A stretch of 64,000 bases of DNA from Curtobacterium flaccumfaciens pv. betae (GTDB taxonomy: Bacteria; Actinomycetota; Actinomycetes; Actinomycetales; Microbacteriaceae): contig NZ_JAPJDC010000001.1 in the NCBI RefSeq assembly GCF_026241855.1, positions 310,001 to 374,000 on the forward strand, in the 5' to 3' direction. A program made the position numbers and the translations under genes. Shown here in pieces: positions 34,885-43,184 of this stretch. Within the stretch, counting starts at the first letter, position 1, and every line of letters starts with the position of its first letter. A model generated the notes under the pieces. The model was given only the letters and a program-made list of their open reading frames with translations, was not told the origin of the DNA and searched no databases.

Positions 34885-35391
34885 CTACGCGTGCGCCGAC
34901 GCGTCGGCGACGGCGGGCGTGGTGGCGGAGGCCAGCGGGGTGCTGGGCGCGCGGTTCTCGGCGGAGACCATCCACGCGAGCTGCTCGAGGCGCTCGATGA
35001 AGCCGTGGAGCAGGTCCGCGGTCGTCGGGTCTTCCTCGTCGACCTCGTCGTGGACGTCGCGCATGGTGCCGGTCGCCTGGTACAGCCGGAGCGTGACCTG
35101 GTCGATGGCGTCGTGCGTGGTGATCTCGCCCGAGGGGAACGCGTCGAGGTGGCTGCCCGCGGAGACGGTCGCCGAGCGGCCGTCCGGCACGAGGTACAGC
35201 GCGCGCATGCGCTCGGCGGTGTCGTCGGCGAACTCACGAGCCGCGTCGACGATCTCGTCGAGCTGCAGGTGGAGGTCGCGGAAGTTGGTGCCGAGGATGT
35301 TCCAGTGGGCCTGCTTGCCCTGCAGGTGCAGGTCGATGAGGTCCACGAGGACCGCCTGGAGGTTCTTGGCCATCTTGTCCGAAGCGTGCAT
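34885..35391 (-). CDS. dps: Dps, DNA-protecting ferritin-like protein
   Basis: A 168-residue Dps monomer that would assemble into a 12-mer, oxidise Fe2+ with hydrogen peroxide and protect DNA. The ferroxidase ligands lie at H29 (in AHWN), H41, D45 and E46 (HLQLDEI). The four-helix bundle spans residues 8-150 and includes EEDPTTADLLHGFIERLEQ. The Ala/Thr-rich C-terminal tail of about 20 residues may bind DNA. AAAGGAG precedes the ATG by eight bases. It leads an operon with an SDR and an FAD reductase. A MarR gene lies 113 bases upstream on the same strand. Confidence 0.95.
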   Translation of the reverse strand: MHASDKMAKNLQAVLVDLIDLHLQGKQAHWNILGTNFRDLHLQLDEIVDAAREFADDTAERMRALYLVPDGRSATVSAGSHLDAFPSGEITTHDAIDQVTLRLYQATGTMRDVHDEVDEEDPTTADLLHGFIERLEQLAWMVSAENRAPSTPLASATTPAVADASAHA

Positions 35392-35504
35392 GGTTGTGGC
35401 TCCTTTCGCGTCGGTGTGACCGTTCCGGTCTACGCGGTGCCCCAGTGCACGCTCTCAGTGCGCTCGGAGGCAGCGTCCCCCGGGGGCGTCCGGCGCGGTG
35501 CCGC

Positions 35505-36017
35505 TCAGTGCGACGGCGCGGGGTCGACCTGGTCGACGGCCTCGCGCATCTGCTCCAGGAAGCCGGCGACGATCCGGGCCTCGGACGCGGGGAGTCCCTC
35601 GGCGATCGACATCATCCGGCGGTGCATCACGCCGAGCGTGGCGCGGACCTCGTCGTCGGTCTCGGTCGTCGGCGTGATGACGAGCGCCCGTCGGTCGGTG
35701 GGGTGCGGGTCTCGGCGCACGTGGTTCGACTTGACCAGGCGGTCGATGAGGATCGTCGTCGAGGCCGACGAGATCTTGAGGTACGCGGCGAGGTCCTTCG
35801 GGCTCACGGCGGTGCCGGAGCGCTGCGCCTGCAGCAGGAAGCGCACGGCGAGCAGGTCGGTCTCGCCCATGCCCATCGAGTCGCGGGTCCGGCGGCGCAT
35901 GGCCGTCTCGGCGGATCGGTACCGGCGCAGGGCGTTGAGCACCGCGACCCCGCGTTGGGTCGCGTCGTCGTCCGGGAACCAGTACCCGGACGCCTCGGTG
36001 ATCTCCTGCGTCGACAT
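35505..36017 (-). CDS. MarR family transcriptional regulator
   Basis: A 170-residue winged-helix regulator. Recognition region: PKDLAAYLKISSASTTILID at about residues 75-95, wing RRDPHPTDRRALVITP with the family DxR motif. The N-terminal 45 residues (GYWFPDDDATQRGVAVLNAL) and the C-terminal helices give the dimer interface. TACCCT ends seven bases before ATG 36017, inside the short palindrome GGGTTACCC, a possible autoregulatory site. Its position just upstream of the dps operon makes it a candidate regulator of those genes, but this is inference. Confidence 0.9.
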   Translation of the reverse strand: MSTQEITEASGYWFPDDDATQRGVAVLNALRRYRSAETAMRRRTRDSMGMGETDLLAVRFLLQAQRSGTAVSPKDLAAYLKISSASTTILIDRLVKSNHVRRDPHPTDRRALVITPTTETDDEVRATLGVMHRRMMSIAEGLPASEARIVAGFLEQMREAVDQVDPAPSH

Positions 36018-36024
36018 GGCGTTC

Positions 36025-36030
36025 AGGGTA
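36025..36030 (-). promoter_or_regulatory. -10 element TACCCT of marR
   Basis: Seven bases before the start at 36017, on the minus strand. It overlaps the palindrome GGGTTACCC. Confidence 0.4.
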
Positions 36031-36134
36031 ACCCGTCTCGTATCTCGGTCGTCGAGCGGACTCCCGGGTTCCGCCACGACCGGTGCGTCCGCCACGTCCG
36101 ATGCGTTCGCAACGACCGTTGCGTCCGCACCGGA

Positions 36135-36178
36135 CGGACAGGAGGCCCGTGGCGGGGTCGCCACGGGCCTGGTGTCCG
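36135..36178 (-). terminator. Imperfect 44-bp hairpin after the FMN reductase gene
   Basis: CGGACAGGAGGCCCGTGGCG pairs with its partner except at two positions, around GGGT. It ends 14 bases from the stop at 36192. The same family as the hairpin after rtcB. Confidence 0.7.
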
Positions 36179-36191
36179 ATGGTTCGTCGCG

Positions 36192-36758
36192 TTACGCGGC
36201 TGCCGGCTCGTCCGTGCCGGCTGCGGCCTCGGCGAGCGCGGTGAGCGCGCCCTGCACGAGCGTCGTGACCTCGGCGTCCTCACGCGGGTGGGTCTCCGCG
36301 AAGCGGACGACCGACTGCGGGATGGCGACCTTGACGTCCTCCAGGACCTTCGCACCGGCGATGCCGGCGGCCTTGCGGGCGTCGTCGTGCGCCCAGACGC
36401 CGCCGTACTGGCCGAACGCCGAGCCGATCACGGCGAGGGGCTTGCCGGACAGCGGCGAGGCGCCGAACGGACGCGAACCCCAGTCGAGCGCGTTCTTCAG
36501 GACGGCGGGGATGGTGCCGTTGTACTCGGGGGTGATCAGCAGGACGGCATCCGCGGTGGCGACGGCGTCGCGGAAGGCGACGGCAGCGGCGGGCGGGGTG
36601 TCGCCGTCGATGTCCTCGTTGTAGAACGGCAGGTCGACGATGCCGTCGAAGGTGTGCAGCTCGATGCCCTCCGGCGCGTGGTGCGCGGCGGCCTCGGCGA
36701 GCTTGCGGTTGATGGAGTCGGCGCGCAGGCTGCCGACGAGGACGAGGACGTTCGTCAT
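36192..36758 (-). CDS. NADPH-dependent FMN reductase (flavodoxin-like quinone reductase)
   Basis: A 188-residue flavoprotein. The FMN phosphate loop is LVGSLRADSINRKLAEA at the N terminus, the isoalloxazine loop is TPEYNGTIPAVLKNALDW near residue 80, and SAFGQYGGVWAH near 112 completes the site. These are the marks of the SsuE/ArsH/chromate- and quinone-reductase group, which reduce quinones, azo dyes or chromate by two electrons. AAGGAG is four bases before the ATG. It has its own terminator. The physiological acceptor is unknown. Confidence 0.93.
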   Translation of the reverse strand: MTNVLVLVGSLRADSINRKLAEAAAHHAPEGIELHTFDGIVDLPFYNEDIDGDTPPAAAVAFRDAVATADAVLLITPEYNGTIPAVLKNALDWGSRPFGASPLSGKPLAVIGSAFGQYGGVWAHDDARKAAGIAGAKVLEDVKVAIPQSVVRFAETHPREDAEVTTLVQGALTALAEAAAGTDEPAAA

Positions 36759-36852
36759 GGAGCTCCTTCTGCTGCGGGATGCTGTTGCTGGACGGAAAGG
36801 TGTCAGCGACAACCAATGCGATCGTACGGGGCGCTATTCCCAGCCCCCTGGG

Positions 36853-36858
36853 TACGGT
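36853..36858 (+). promoter_or_regulatory. -10 element TACGGT of the GH13 gene
   Basis: Ends six bases before GTG 36865. No ribosome binding site is present, so this decides the start. Confidence 0.45.
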
Positions 36859-36864
36859 GGCGAC

Positions 36865-38511
36865 GTGACCACGCTTCGGACCCCGGCCAGCACGCCACGA
36901 ACCACCGACCCGACCTGGTGGCGCGATGCCGTCGTCTACCAGGTCTACCCACGCAGCTTCGCCGACACCGACGGCGACGGGCTCGGTGACGTCGCGGGCA
37001 TCACGAGCCGGGTGCCGTACCTGGCGTCGCTCGGTGTCGACGCGCTGTGGCTCTCCCCGTTCTTCCCGTCGCCGCTCGCCGACGGGGGGTACGACGTCGC
37101 CGACTACCGTGCCGTCGACCCGAAGCTCGGGTCCCTCGACGACCTCGACGCCCTGGTCCGGGCCGCCCACGAGCACGACCTCAAGGTCATCGTCGACATC
37201 GTGCCGAACCACACCTCGGACCAGCACGAGTGGTTCCGGGCCGCACTGGCGTCCTCGCCGGGGTCGGCCGAGCGGGCGCGGTACGTGTTCCGCGAGGGGT
37301 CCGGCGACTCCGGGGAACTGCCGCCGAGCGACTGGGTGTCGAACTTCGGCGGCAGCGCGTGGACCCGGGTTCCGGACGGGCAGTGGTACCTGCACCTGTT
37401 CGCCCCCGAACAGCCGGACCTGGACTGGTCGAACCCCGAGGTCCGCGCCGACTTCGAGGACACGCTGCGCTTCTGGTCCGACCGCGGTGTCGACGGGTTC
37501 CGCGTGGACGTCGCGCACGGTCTGGCGAAGGACCTGTCGACCCCGTACCGGCCGTCGAACGAGCAGGACCTGCCGCTCGACGGCTCCGACCCGCTGTACG
37601 ACCGCGACGAGGTGCACGAGATCTTCGCCACCTGGCGCCGGGTGCTCGACGAGTACGACCCGCCCCGTGCCGCGGTCGCCGAGGCCTGGGCCCCGGCACC
37701 CCGCCGCGTCCTGTACGCCCGGCCGACGGAGCTCGGGCAGGCCTTCAACTTCGACCTGCTCGAGGCTCCGTTCGAGCCCGATGTGTTCCGTCGGATCATC
37801 GAGCGGAACCTGGCCGCCTCGGAGCAGTCCGGTGCCTCGAGCACCTGGGTGCTCTCGAACCACGACGTCGTGCGGCACCCCACCCGGTACGGCCTGCCGG
37901 ACGGCACCGACACCGACGCCTGGCTCATGACGGACGGCACGACGCCGGAGCTCGACCGTGCACGGGGGCTCCGTCGGGCACGCGCGGCGACGCTGCTGAT
38001 GCTGGCGCTGCCGGGGTCGTCGTACGTCTACCAGGGCGAGGAGCTCGGGCTGCACGAGGCCGCCGCGATCCCGCGCGACCTGCTGCAGGACCCGAAGTGG
38101 CTCCGCACCGGGCACACCGTGAAGGGCCGGGACGGCTGCCGCGTGCCGATCCCGTGGACGCGCTCCGGGCCGTCGTTCGGCTTCGGGGACGTCGCACCCC
38201 ACCTGCCGCAGCCGCAGGACTTCGGGGAGTCCTCGGTCGAGGCCGAGGACGGCGATCCCGGGTCGACCCTGTCGCTGTACCGCCGGGCGCTGGCCGCACG
38301 ACGTCGGCTGCAGCAGGGGGAGGCGCTGACGTGGCTGGAGTCCGGCTCCGAGGTCGTGGCGTTCGCCCGGCACGACGGCTGGCGGTCGTTCACGAACTTC
38401 GGCACGCAGCCGGTGCCGTTGCCCGCCGGCACCGTGGTCGTCGCGTCGGGACCGCTCGACGAGGTCTCGCCCGGTGTGCTGCCCGGCGAGACGACGGTGT
38501 GGTTGGCCTGA
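36865..38511 (+). CDS. GH13 alpha-glucosidase
   Basis: A 548-residue cytoplasmic enzyme hydrolysing alpha-1,4 or alpha-1,6 glucosides (maltose, isomaltose or sucrose-type oligosaccharides). It opens WWRDAVVYQVYPRSFADTDG, typical of oligo-1,6-glucosidases. Conserved regions: DIVPNHTSDQH (region I), DGFRVDVAHGLAKD with the nucleophile Asp (region II), AVAEAW with the acid Glu (region III) and SNHDVVRHPTRYG (region IV). A calcium-independent beta-sandwich forms the C terminus. It is a single-gene unit, and no sugar transporter is adjacent. Confidence 0.93.
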   Translation: MTTLRTPASTPRTTDPTWWRDAVVYQVYPRSFADTDGDGLGDVAGITSRVPYLASLGVDALWLSPFFPSPLADGGYDVADYRAVDPKLGSLDDLDALVRAAHEHDLKVIVDIVPNHTSDQHEWFRAALASSPGSAERARYVFREGSGDSGELPPSDWVSNFGGSAWTRVPDGQWYLHLFAPEQPDLDWSNPEVRADFEDTLRFWSDRGVDGFRVDVAHGLAKDLSTPYRPSNEQDLPLDGSDPLYDRDEVHEIFATWRRVLDEYDPPRAAVAEAWAPAPRRVLYARPTELGQAFNFDLLEAPFEPDVFRRIIERNLAASEQSGASSTWVLSNHDVVRHPTRYGLPDGTDTDAWLMTDGTTPELDRARGLRRARAATLLMLALPGSSYVYQGEELGLHEAAAIPRDLLQDPKWLRTGHTVKGRDGCRVPIPWTRSGPSFGFGDVAPHLPQPQDFGESSVEAEDGDPGSTLSLYRRALAARRRLQQGEALTWLESGSEVVAFARHDGWRSFTNFGTQPVPLPAGTVVVASGPLDEVSPGVLPGETTVWLA

Positions 38512-38612
38512 GCGGACAGGTTCTTCCTCCACAGCCCGGAGGCCCGTGGTGGCGTTCCACAGATCGTCTCGCCGCCGCCCGGGGGTGACCTCCCGATCGC
38601 GAGCATCGGGGC

Positions 38613-40586
38613 ATGACAGATCCCACTGCTCCAGCATCCGGTCCACGACCACTCCGGCCGCGGGTCGTCCGCCGCCTCGCTGCGGTCGGCGCCGCGCTGA
38701 CCGCGCTCGGCGTGCTCGCGGCGCCCGCCGTGCTCCCGTCCGGGTCGAGCGCCGCTGCGCTCGACTTCCCCTACGTCAACGAGTTCTCCAGTGCGTCCGG
38801 CGGCACCCTGCAGGGTGACGCCGCGGTGTCCGACGGTCGCCTGCGACTCACCGACGACGTCCGGAACCAGGCCGGGGCCTGGTCGACGAACGACACGTTC
38901 CCCTCCGACACCGGGCTCGAGATCGAGTTCACCTACGCCATGTACACCGCGAAGGACGACCCCGGGGCCGACGGCCTGCTGCTGTACCTGGCCGACGGGG
39001 CCGCACCACAGGGTGTCGGCTCGTACGGCGCCGGCCTCGGGTACGCCTGCCGCAGCACCGTGACCGAGGGCGGTGGACGCCCGTGCGACCTGCCCGGGGT
39101 CCCCGGTGGGTTCGCCGCCGTCGCGATCGACCACTACGGCAACTTCTCGTCGCGCATCAACGACTCCGGTCCCGGTGCCCAGGCCGACCACGTCGTCGTC
39201 CGCGGCTCGGGCGACGGGACCGAGGGCTACCGGTACGTCGCCGGCGTCGCGGCCCCCGGCGGCACGGTGACCGACGGAGCCACACCGCGGAAGGTCCGCG
39301 TCACCCTGCTGCCCGAGGCCGACGGCGGCCTCGCCGTGACGGTCCGGATCCAGGCCGGCGAGGCCCTGCGGACGGTACTGGACTCGGTGCCGCTGCACGG
39401 CGACGGACAGGCCCCGCTGCCGAGCACGCTCCGCCTCGGGTTCGCCGCGGCCACCGGCAGCCACGTCGACAAGCACGAGGTCGACGCGCTGCAGGTGTGG
39501 AAGCCGGCGGACCTGTCGGTCGAGCACGACCTGCCCGCGACCGTCACGGCCGGCGACCCCGTCCGCTACGACGTCACGGCTCGGAACCCCGGCCCGAACG
39601 CCGCCGATCCGAGCCCGTTGCACGTCGACGTGCCGGACGGCATCGAGGACGTCACCTGGACGTGCACCGCGGCAGCGGGCTCCGCCTGCGCGACCGCGAC
39701 GGGGAGCGGTGACGTGGCGACCGACCTGTCCCTGCCCCGCGACGGTTCGGCCGTGGTGACCATCGAGGGGCGGGTCGCCACGGGCACCGAGGGGAGCCTG
39801 GAGAGCGTCGCGACGATCGCCACGCCTGCGTCGTTGTCTGACACGAACGAGACGGACAACGTCTCGCGGGCGAGCACGACCGCGACGGCACCGGCGGCCG
39901 TCGCGCACGTGGAGACGGACAAGTCGGTGTCACCGTCGACCGTCGCACCCGGAGACGAGGTCGAGTACCTCGTGACCGCACGGAACCGGGGTCCGGCGGT
40001 CGCGGAGCACGTCGGGGCCGTCGACGAGCTGCCCGAGGCCATGCGCTTCGCCGGTTCGGACGACGGGTGCACCGCCGAGGGGCAGCGCGTGACGTGCCGA
40101 TCCGACGCCTCGCTCGACGTGGGGGAGACCCGGGCCTTCCGGATCCGCGCCGTGCTCGATCCGGGCTACCGGGGGGACGGATCCGACGTGGTGAACGTGG
40201 CGACCGCGACCTCGCCGACCGACCCGGACGGGGGCGACCCGTCCACCGGTGTGGCTATCGTCGTCGACCCGGACGAGGACGGACCGGCGCCGAGCCCTGC
40301 GCCGACGACTGGTCCGGCACCGGACGACGGGGACGGATCCGGTGGCGGCGGCCCCGGCGACGGCGACGGCCCCGGGGCGGGTGCTGACGACGGGCGTGCG
40401 GGTGCTCCGGCAGCTGACCACGGCGCCGCCGCGCCCGTGGGAGCCCTCGCCTACACCGGTGCCGAAGGGGTCGGCCTCGCCGCCGCGCTCGCCGCCCTGG
40501 CCGCCGCCGTCGGGTCCGTGTGCTGGTGGCTCGCCCGACGTCGTGCCCGCCGGAACGCGCCGACCGACGACCCGCAGCAGCCCTGA
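38613..40586 (+). CDS. Wall-anchored lectin-like/DUF11 surface protein with LAYTG motif
   Basis: A 657-residue exported protein. A twin-arginine-free signal peptide spans residues 1-50 (RRLAAVGAALTALGVLAAPA). Residues 50-290 look like a bacterial L-type lectin domain (FPYVNEFSSASGG, GLEIEFTYAMYTAKDDPGAD, GVGSYGAGLGYACR). Two DUF11 repeats follow (DLSVEHDLPATVTAGDPVRY near 303 and VETDKSVSPSTVAPGDEVEY near 435). A Pro/Gly/Asp linker precedes LAYTG, a hydrophobic helix and an Arg-rich tail, which is the signal for class E sortases. It is therefore probably covalently attached to the cell wall and may bind glycans. No sortase gene is adjacent. Confidence 0.85.
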   Translation: MTDPTAPASGPRPLRPRVVRRLAAVGAALTALGVLAAPAVLPSGSSAAALDFPYVNEFSSASGGTLQGDAAVSDGRLRLTDDVRNQAGAWSTNDTFPSDTGLEIEFTYAMYTAKDDPGADGLLLYLADGAAPQGVGSYGAGLGYACRSTVTEGGGRPCDLPGVPGGFAAVAIDHYGNFSSRINDSGPGAQADHVVVRGSGDGTEGYRYVAGVAAPGGTVTDGATPRKVRVTLLPEADGGLAVTVRIQAGEALRTVLDSVPLHGDGQAPLPSTLRLGFAAATGSHVDKHEVDALQVWKPADLSVEHDLPATVTAGDPVRYDVTARNPGPNAADPSPLHVDVPDGIEDVTWTCTAAAGSACATATGSGDVATDLSLPRDGSAVVTIEGRVATGTEGSLESVATIATPASLSDTNETDNVSRASTTATAPAAVAHVETDKSVSPSTVAPGDEVEYLVTARNRGPAVAEHVGAVDELPEAMRFAGSDDGCTAEGQRVTCRSDASLDVGETRAFRIRAVLDPGYRGDGSDVVNVATATSPTDPDGGDPSTGVAIVVDPDEDGPAPSPAPTTGPAPDDGDGSGGGGPGDGDGPGAGADDGRAGAPAADHGAAAPVGALAYTGAEGVGLAAALAALAAAVGSVCWWLARRRARRNAPTDDPQQP

Positions 40587-40590
40587 ACGC

Positions 40591-40626
40591 CGCCGGGACG
40601 GCACCGGACGCGGTGCCGTCCCGGCG
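40591..40626 (+). terminator. 16-bp perfect hairpin after the surface protein gene
   Basis: CGCCGGGACGGCACCG and its exact complement around the loop GACG, five bases past the stop. Confidence 0.8.
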
Positions 40627-40689
40627 CGCGGGTGTGCACGTCCACAGGGGGTGGAGACGCCCCCGGTCGGGCGTTCACCCCACCGGCGG

Positions 40690-40710
40690 TAGGATCGGAT
40701 CCACGATCCG
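40690..40710 (+). promoter_or_regulatory. -10 TAGGAT followed by an inverted repeat
   Basis: TAGGAT at 40690-40695, then CGGATC-CAC-GATCCG (40696-40710), upstream of the GTG at 40730. The dyad covers the expected transcription start and could be an operator or a 5' leader stem. Confidence 0.45.
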
Positions 40711-40729
40711 CATGCCCGAAAGAGGTCTC

Positions 40730-41389
40730 GTGTCCGACACCGTGGACGACGCCACCACCGTGGAAGACGCGACCCAGCGCGCGCGGTACTGGCCGATCCC
40801 GATCCTCCGGGCGGTCCCCGCAGCGGTCGTCGCGATGGTCATCACCTTCTCGACCAACCACGCCGCGGGCTACGGTCTCGTGCTGTTCGGCGGCTTCGCC
40901 CTGGTCGAGGGCCTCGTGCTCCTGTTCGCCGGGATCTCCCGACTGCCCCTCGACGGCCGTTCGCGTCGCACGACCCTGCTGCAGGCCGTCATCACCCTGC
41001 TCGCCGCGGTCGCCGCGTTCGCGTGCAACGGGTTCGGGCTGCCGGCCTTCATCACGGTCATCGTCGCGTTCGCGGTGCTGACCGGGGCCCTCGAGCTGTC
41101 GCAGGGGCTCCGTGCCCGGCGTCGCTCACCCTTCGCTCGCGACTGGACCACGATCGGCGGCCTCACGCTGCTGCTCGCGGTCGCCTTCCTCGTCACGCCG
41201 CCCGACTACTCCCAGCAGCTCGGTGGCGTGGAGCAGGTCACCGGCACCCTCGACGCCTCGATCGTGCTCGTCGGCCTGCTCGGCGCGTACCTCGCCATCA
41301 CGGCCGTCTTCCACGTGATCGCCGGCCTCTCGCACAAGTGGGGCACGGCCACGCCGGCCGTCGCCCCGGACGGAGCACCACACGCATGA
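40730..41389 (+). CDS. DUF308-like polytopic membrane protein
   Basis: A 219-residue membrane protein with six predicted helices in pairs, beginning PILRAVPAAVVAMVITF at about residue 27. The duplicated helix-pair layout resembles HdeD/DUF308 proteins of unknown function. The GTG at 40730 has AAAGAGG four bases upstream; an ATG at 40711 is also in frame parity but lacks a site. The stop overlaps the ATG of the next gene, an 87-residue membrane protein, so both probably form one complex or pathway. Confidence 0.75.
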   Translation: MSDTVDDATTVEDATQRARYWPIPILRAVPAAVVAMVITFSTNHAAGYGLVLFGGFALVEGLVLLFAGISRLPLDGRSRRTTLLQAVITLLAAVAAFACNGFGLPAFITVIVAFAVLTGALELSQGLRARRRSPFARDWTTIGGLTLLLAVAFLVTPPDYSQQLGGVEQVTGTLDASIVLVGLLGAYLAITAVFHVIAGLSHKWGTATPAVAPDGAPHA

Positions 41390-41649
41390 CCACCCCCAGC
41401 CGTCGTGACCGTCTGCGCCCGGTCGAGCTCCTCGGGATCTCCGCGATCGTCGCGGTGTTCACCGGGCTCGTCGTGCTGTTCTCGACGCGGGAACTGCAGT
41501 TGGCCGTGATCTTCCTCGGCGTCGCGTTCATCGTGGTCGTCGTCGTGCTCGCGATGCTGCAGCTCGCCTCGTCGAGCGAGCAGGACGACAACGACATGCT
41601 CGGCGGGCACAAGACGCCGGGCGAGGGCGACGGCGACGACTTCCACTGA
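41386..41649 (+). CDS. Small two-helix membrane protein
   Basis: An 87-residue protein with helices at about residues 15-32 and 38-60 (LAVIFLGVAFIVVVVVLAM) and an acidic, Gly-rich C-terminal tail (GEGDGDDFH). Its ATG overlaps the stop of the DUF308-like gene, giving translational coupling. No family is recognised. It is probably a partner of the upstream membrane protein. Confidence 0.7.
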   Translation: MTTPSRRDRLRPVELLGISAIVAVFTGLVVLFSTRELQLAVIFLGVAFIVVVVVLAMLQLASSSEQDDNDMLGGHKTPGEGDGDDFH

Positions 41650-41711
41650 AGGCTGACGGCTGACCCAGCGGCGACCGCGTCCTGACGCCGGACACGCCCG
41701 AGGTCACGAAT

Positions 41712-41743
41712 CAGGAACGGTCCTGTCAGGATCGCGGGTCCTG
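41712..41743 (+). promoter_or_regulatory. Repeated CAGGA/TCCTG dyads upstream of the sigma factor gene
   Basis: CAGGA-ACGG-TCCTG at 41712-41725 is followed by CAGGA (41727) and TCCTG (41739), making two inverted repeats. GGAAC inside the first could be an ECF-type -35. This suggests regulation of the sigma gene, possibly by itself. Confidence 0.4.
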
Positions 41744-41772
41744 CCGACACCTCTGGGTGAAGGAGGTGGGAT

Positions 41773-42318
41773 GTGGACGTGACGACCGGCACCGACACGG
41801 ACGAAGGACTCGTCCGTGCGATGGCACAGGGGGACACCGGAGCGTTCGCACGAGCGTTCGACCGGTACGCCGCCACCCTCACCCGCTACGCCTGGGCACT
41901 CGTGGACAACCGCTCCGACGTCGAGGAGATCGTGCAGGACGCGTTCCTCACGCTCTGGCAGCGGGCGGCGACCCTCGAGCTGCCGGCGGACACCGTGCTG
42001 CCGTGGCTGCTCGTCGTCTGCCGCAACCACGCCTTCAACACCGGCCGCAAGCAGGCCCGTCGTCGCGCGGACGAACTCCCGGAGCACCTCGCCTCGCCCG
42101 CCGACCAGGACGAGGCACGCGAGACCCTGCGCTGGGTCCGTGCCGAGATCGCCGCGCTCCCCGACCTCGACCGCCGCATCTGCGAGCTCTGCCTCCTCGA
42201 GGGGTACTCCTACGCCGAAGCCGCGGAGCTCCTCGGGCTCACGGTCGGCGCGGTCACCCCGCGGGTCTCCCGCAACCGACGTCGACTCAAGAAGGCGGTG
42301 ATGCACGATGAACACTGA
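41773..42318 (+). CDS. ECF-type RNA polymerase sigma factor
   Basis: A 181-residue group 4 sigma factor. Region 2 spans about residues 25-95, with NRSDVEEIVQDAFLTLWQRA contacting core polymerase. Region 4 (about 120-175) has the helix-turn-helix YAEAAELLGLTVGAVTPRVS. No domain outside regions 2 and 4 is present. The GTG at 41773 has AAGGAGG six bases upstream. The next gene overlaps its end by 11 bases and encodes a membrane protein, the usual place for an anti-sigma factor. The inducing signal is unknown. Confidence 0.92.
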   Translation: MDVTTGTDTDEGLVRAMAQGDTGAFARAFDRYAATLTRYAWALVDNRSDVEEIVQDAFLTLWQRAATLELPADTVLPWLLVVCRNHAFNTGRKQARRRADELPEHLASPADQDEARETLRWVRAEIAALPDLDRRICELCLLEGYSYAEAAELLGLTVGAVTPRVSRNRRRLKKAVMHDEH

Positions 42319-43051
42319 ACCTCCCCAGGGAGACGAGCTGCAGCGCATGCTCGTCTCGATGAAGCAGAACGTCCTCGAACGCGCCACGCCCCGCCCGAAG
42401 CGACGTCGTGGTCGCTCGGGCATCGTGGTCGGCGTCGTCGCCCTGCTGGCACTCGGCACCGCGACCGGTGCCGTCGCGCTGACCCTGTCGCAGCAGAACG
42501 CCGACCCGGTCGCCGCTCCCACCCAGACCCAGCATCCCGAGCCGTCGCCGTCCGCGACGACGCCGAGCTCCGCGCCGATCACGGGCGCCCCGATCCCGAA
42601 GCCCACCCCGACCCCGCGCAACACCGTCGCCACGATCCCCACGAGCTGCCGCTCGATCGTGCCCGCGTCGGAGTACTCGCGGTTGTTCGGAGATGCGTCC
42701 GTGACCGAGAAGGACACCCAAGACCCCGACACCGTGGACGTCGTCTCGGCGTCGATCAGCTGCGTGTGGCAGAAGCCGGATGCGGACAGCTCGTTCCTGT
42801 CCGTCTCGATCCACACCGCGAGCGCCGAGCACGTCCAGTACCAGATCGACTCGTTCGGCGACGAGGCTGGCGGCACCTGCACGGAGCGACCGGACGGCAC
42901 GCTGTGCCAGCTCGGAGCGACCCTCGACGACGGCGCCGCCAAGGCGTACACCCTGTACGTCCGCGGCGACAGCTACGTCGTCGTCGACCAAATCGGCTTC
43001 CCGACGAACGGTTTGCTGAACGCCGTCATCGGGGAGATCTGGGGGGACTGA
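42308..43051 (+). CDS. Single-pass membrane protein, probable anti-sigma partner or extracytoplasmic sensor
   Basis: A 247-residue protein. A 38-residue basic cytoplasmic part precedes one transmembrane helix at about 39-60 (GIVVGVVALLALGTATGAVAL). A Pro/Thr/Ser-rich extracellular spacer follows, then a 140-residue outer domain containing four cysteines (CRSI, SCVW, TCTE, LCQL), probably as disulfides. The short N terminus lacks a clear zinc anti-sigma HxxxCxxC motif, so anti-sigma function rests on the 11-base overlap with the sigma gene. Two back-to-back terminators follow. Confidence 0.7.
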   Translation: MNTEPPQGDELQRMLVSMKQNVLERATPRPKRRRGRSGIVVGVVALLALGTATGAVALTLSQQNADPVAAPTQTQHPEPSPSATTPSSAPITGAPIPKPTPTPRNTVATIPTSCRSIVPASEYSRLFGDASVTEKDTQDPDTVDVVSASISCVWQKPDADSSFLSVSIHTASAEHVQYQIDSFGDEAGGTCTERPDGTLCQLGATLDDGAAKAYTLYVRGDSYVVVDQIGFPTNGLLNAVIGEIWGD

Positions 43052-43096
43052 CGGCCCGGAGGCACGGGGCGGACCCGACCCGTGCCTCCAGTCCGT
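43051..43096 (+). terminator. Hairpin after the anti-sigma-like gene
   Basis: GGAGGCACGGG pairs with CCCGTGCCTCC, with outer ACGG/CCGT pairs. It overlaps the stop codon. GGAGGC family. Confidence 0.7.
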
Positions 43097-43108
43097 CGGT
43101 GGTCAGAT

Positions 43109-43161
43109 CGTGAGCAGGAACGGTCGCCTCGCGCACCGTGACGCGACCGTTCCTGCTCACG
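43109..43161 (-). terminator. 19-bp perfect hairpin after the LysR pseudogene
   Basis: CGTGAGCAGGAACGGTCGC and its exact complement around a 15-base loop, 24 bases past the LysR stop at 43185. Its sequence is unrelated to the GGAGGC family. Confidence 0.75.
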
Positions 43162-43184
43162 GAGCACACCGACCACGCCCCGCG

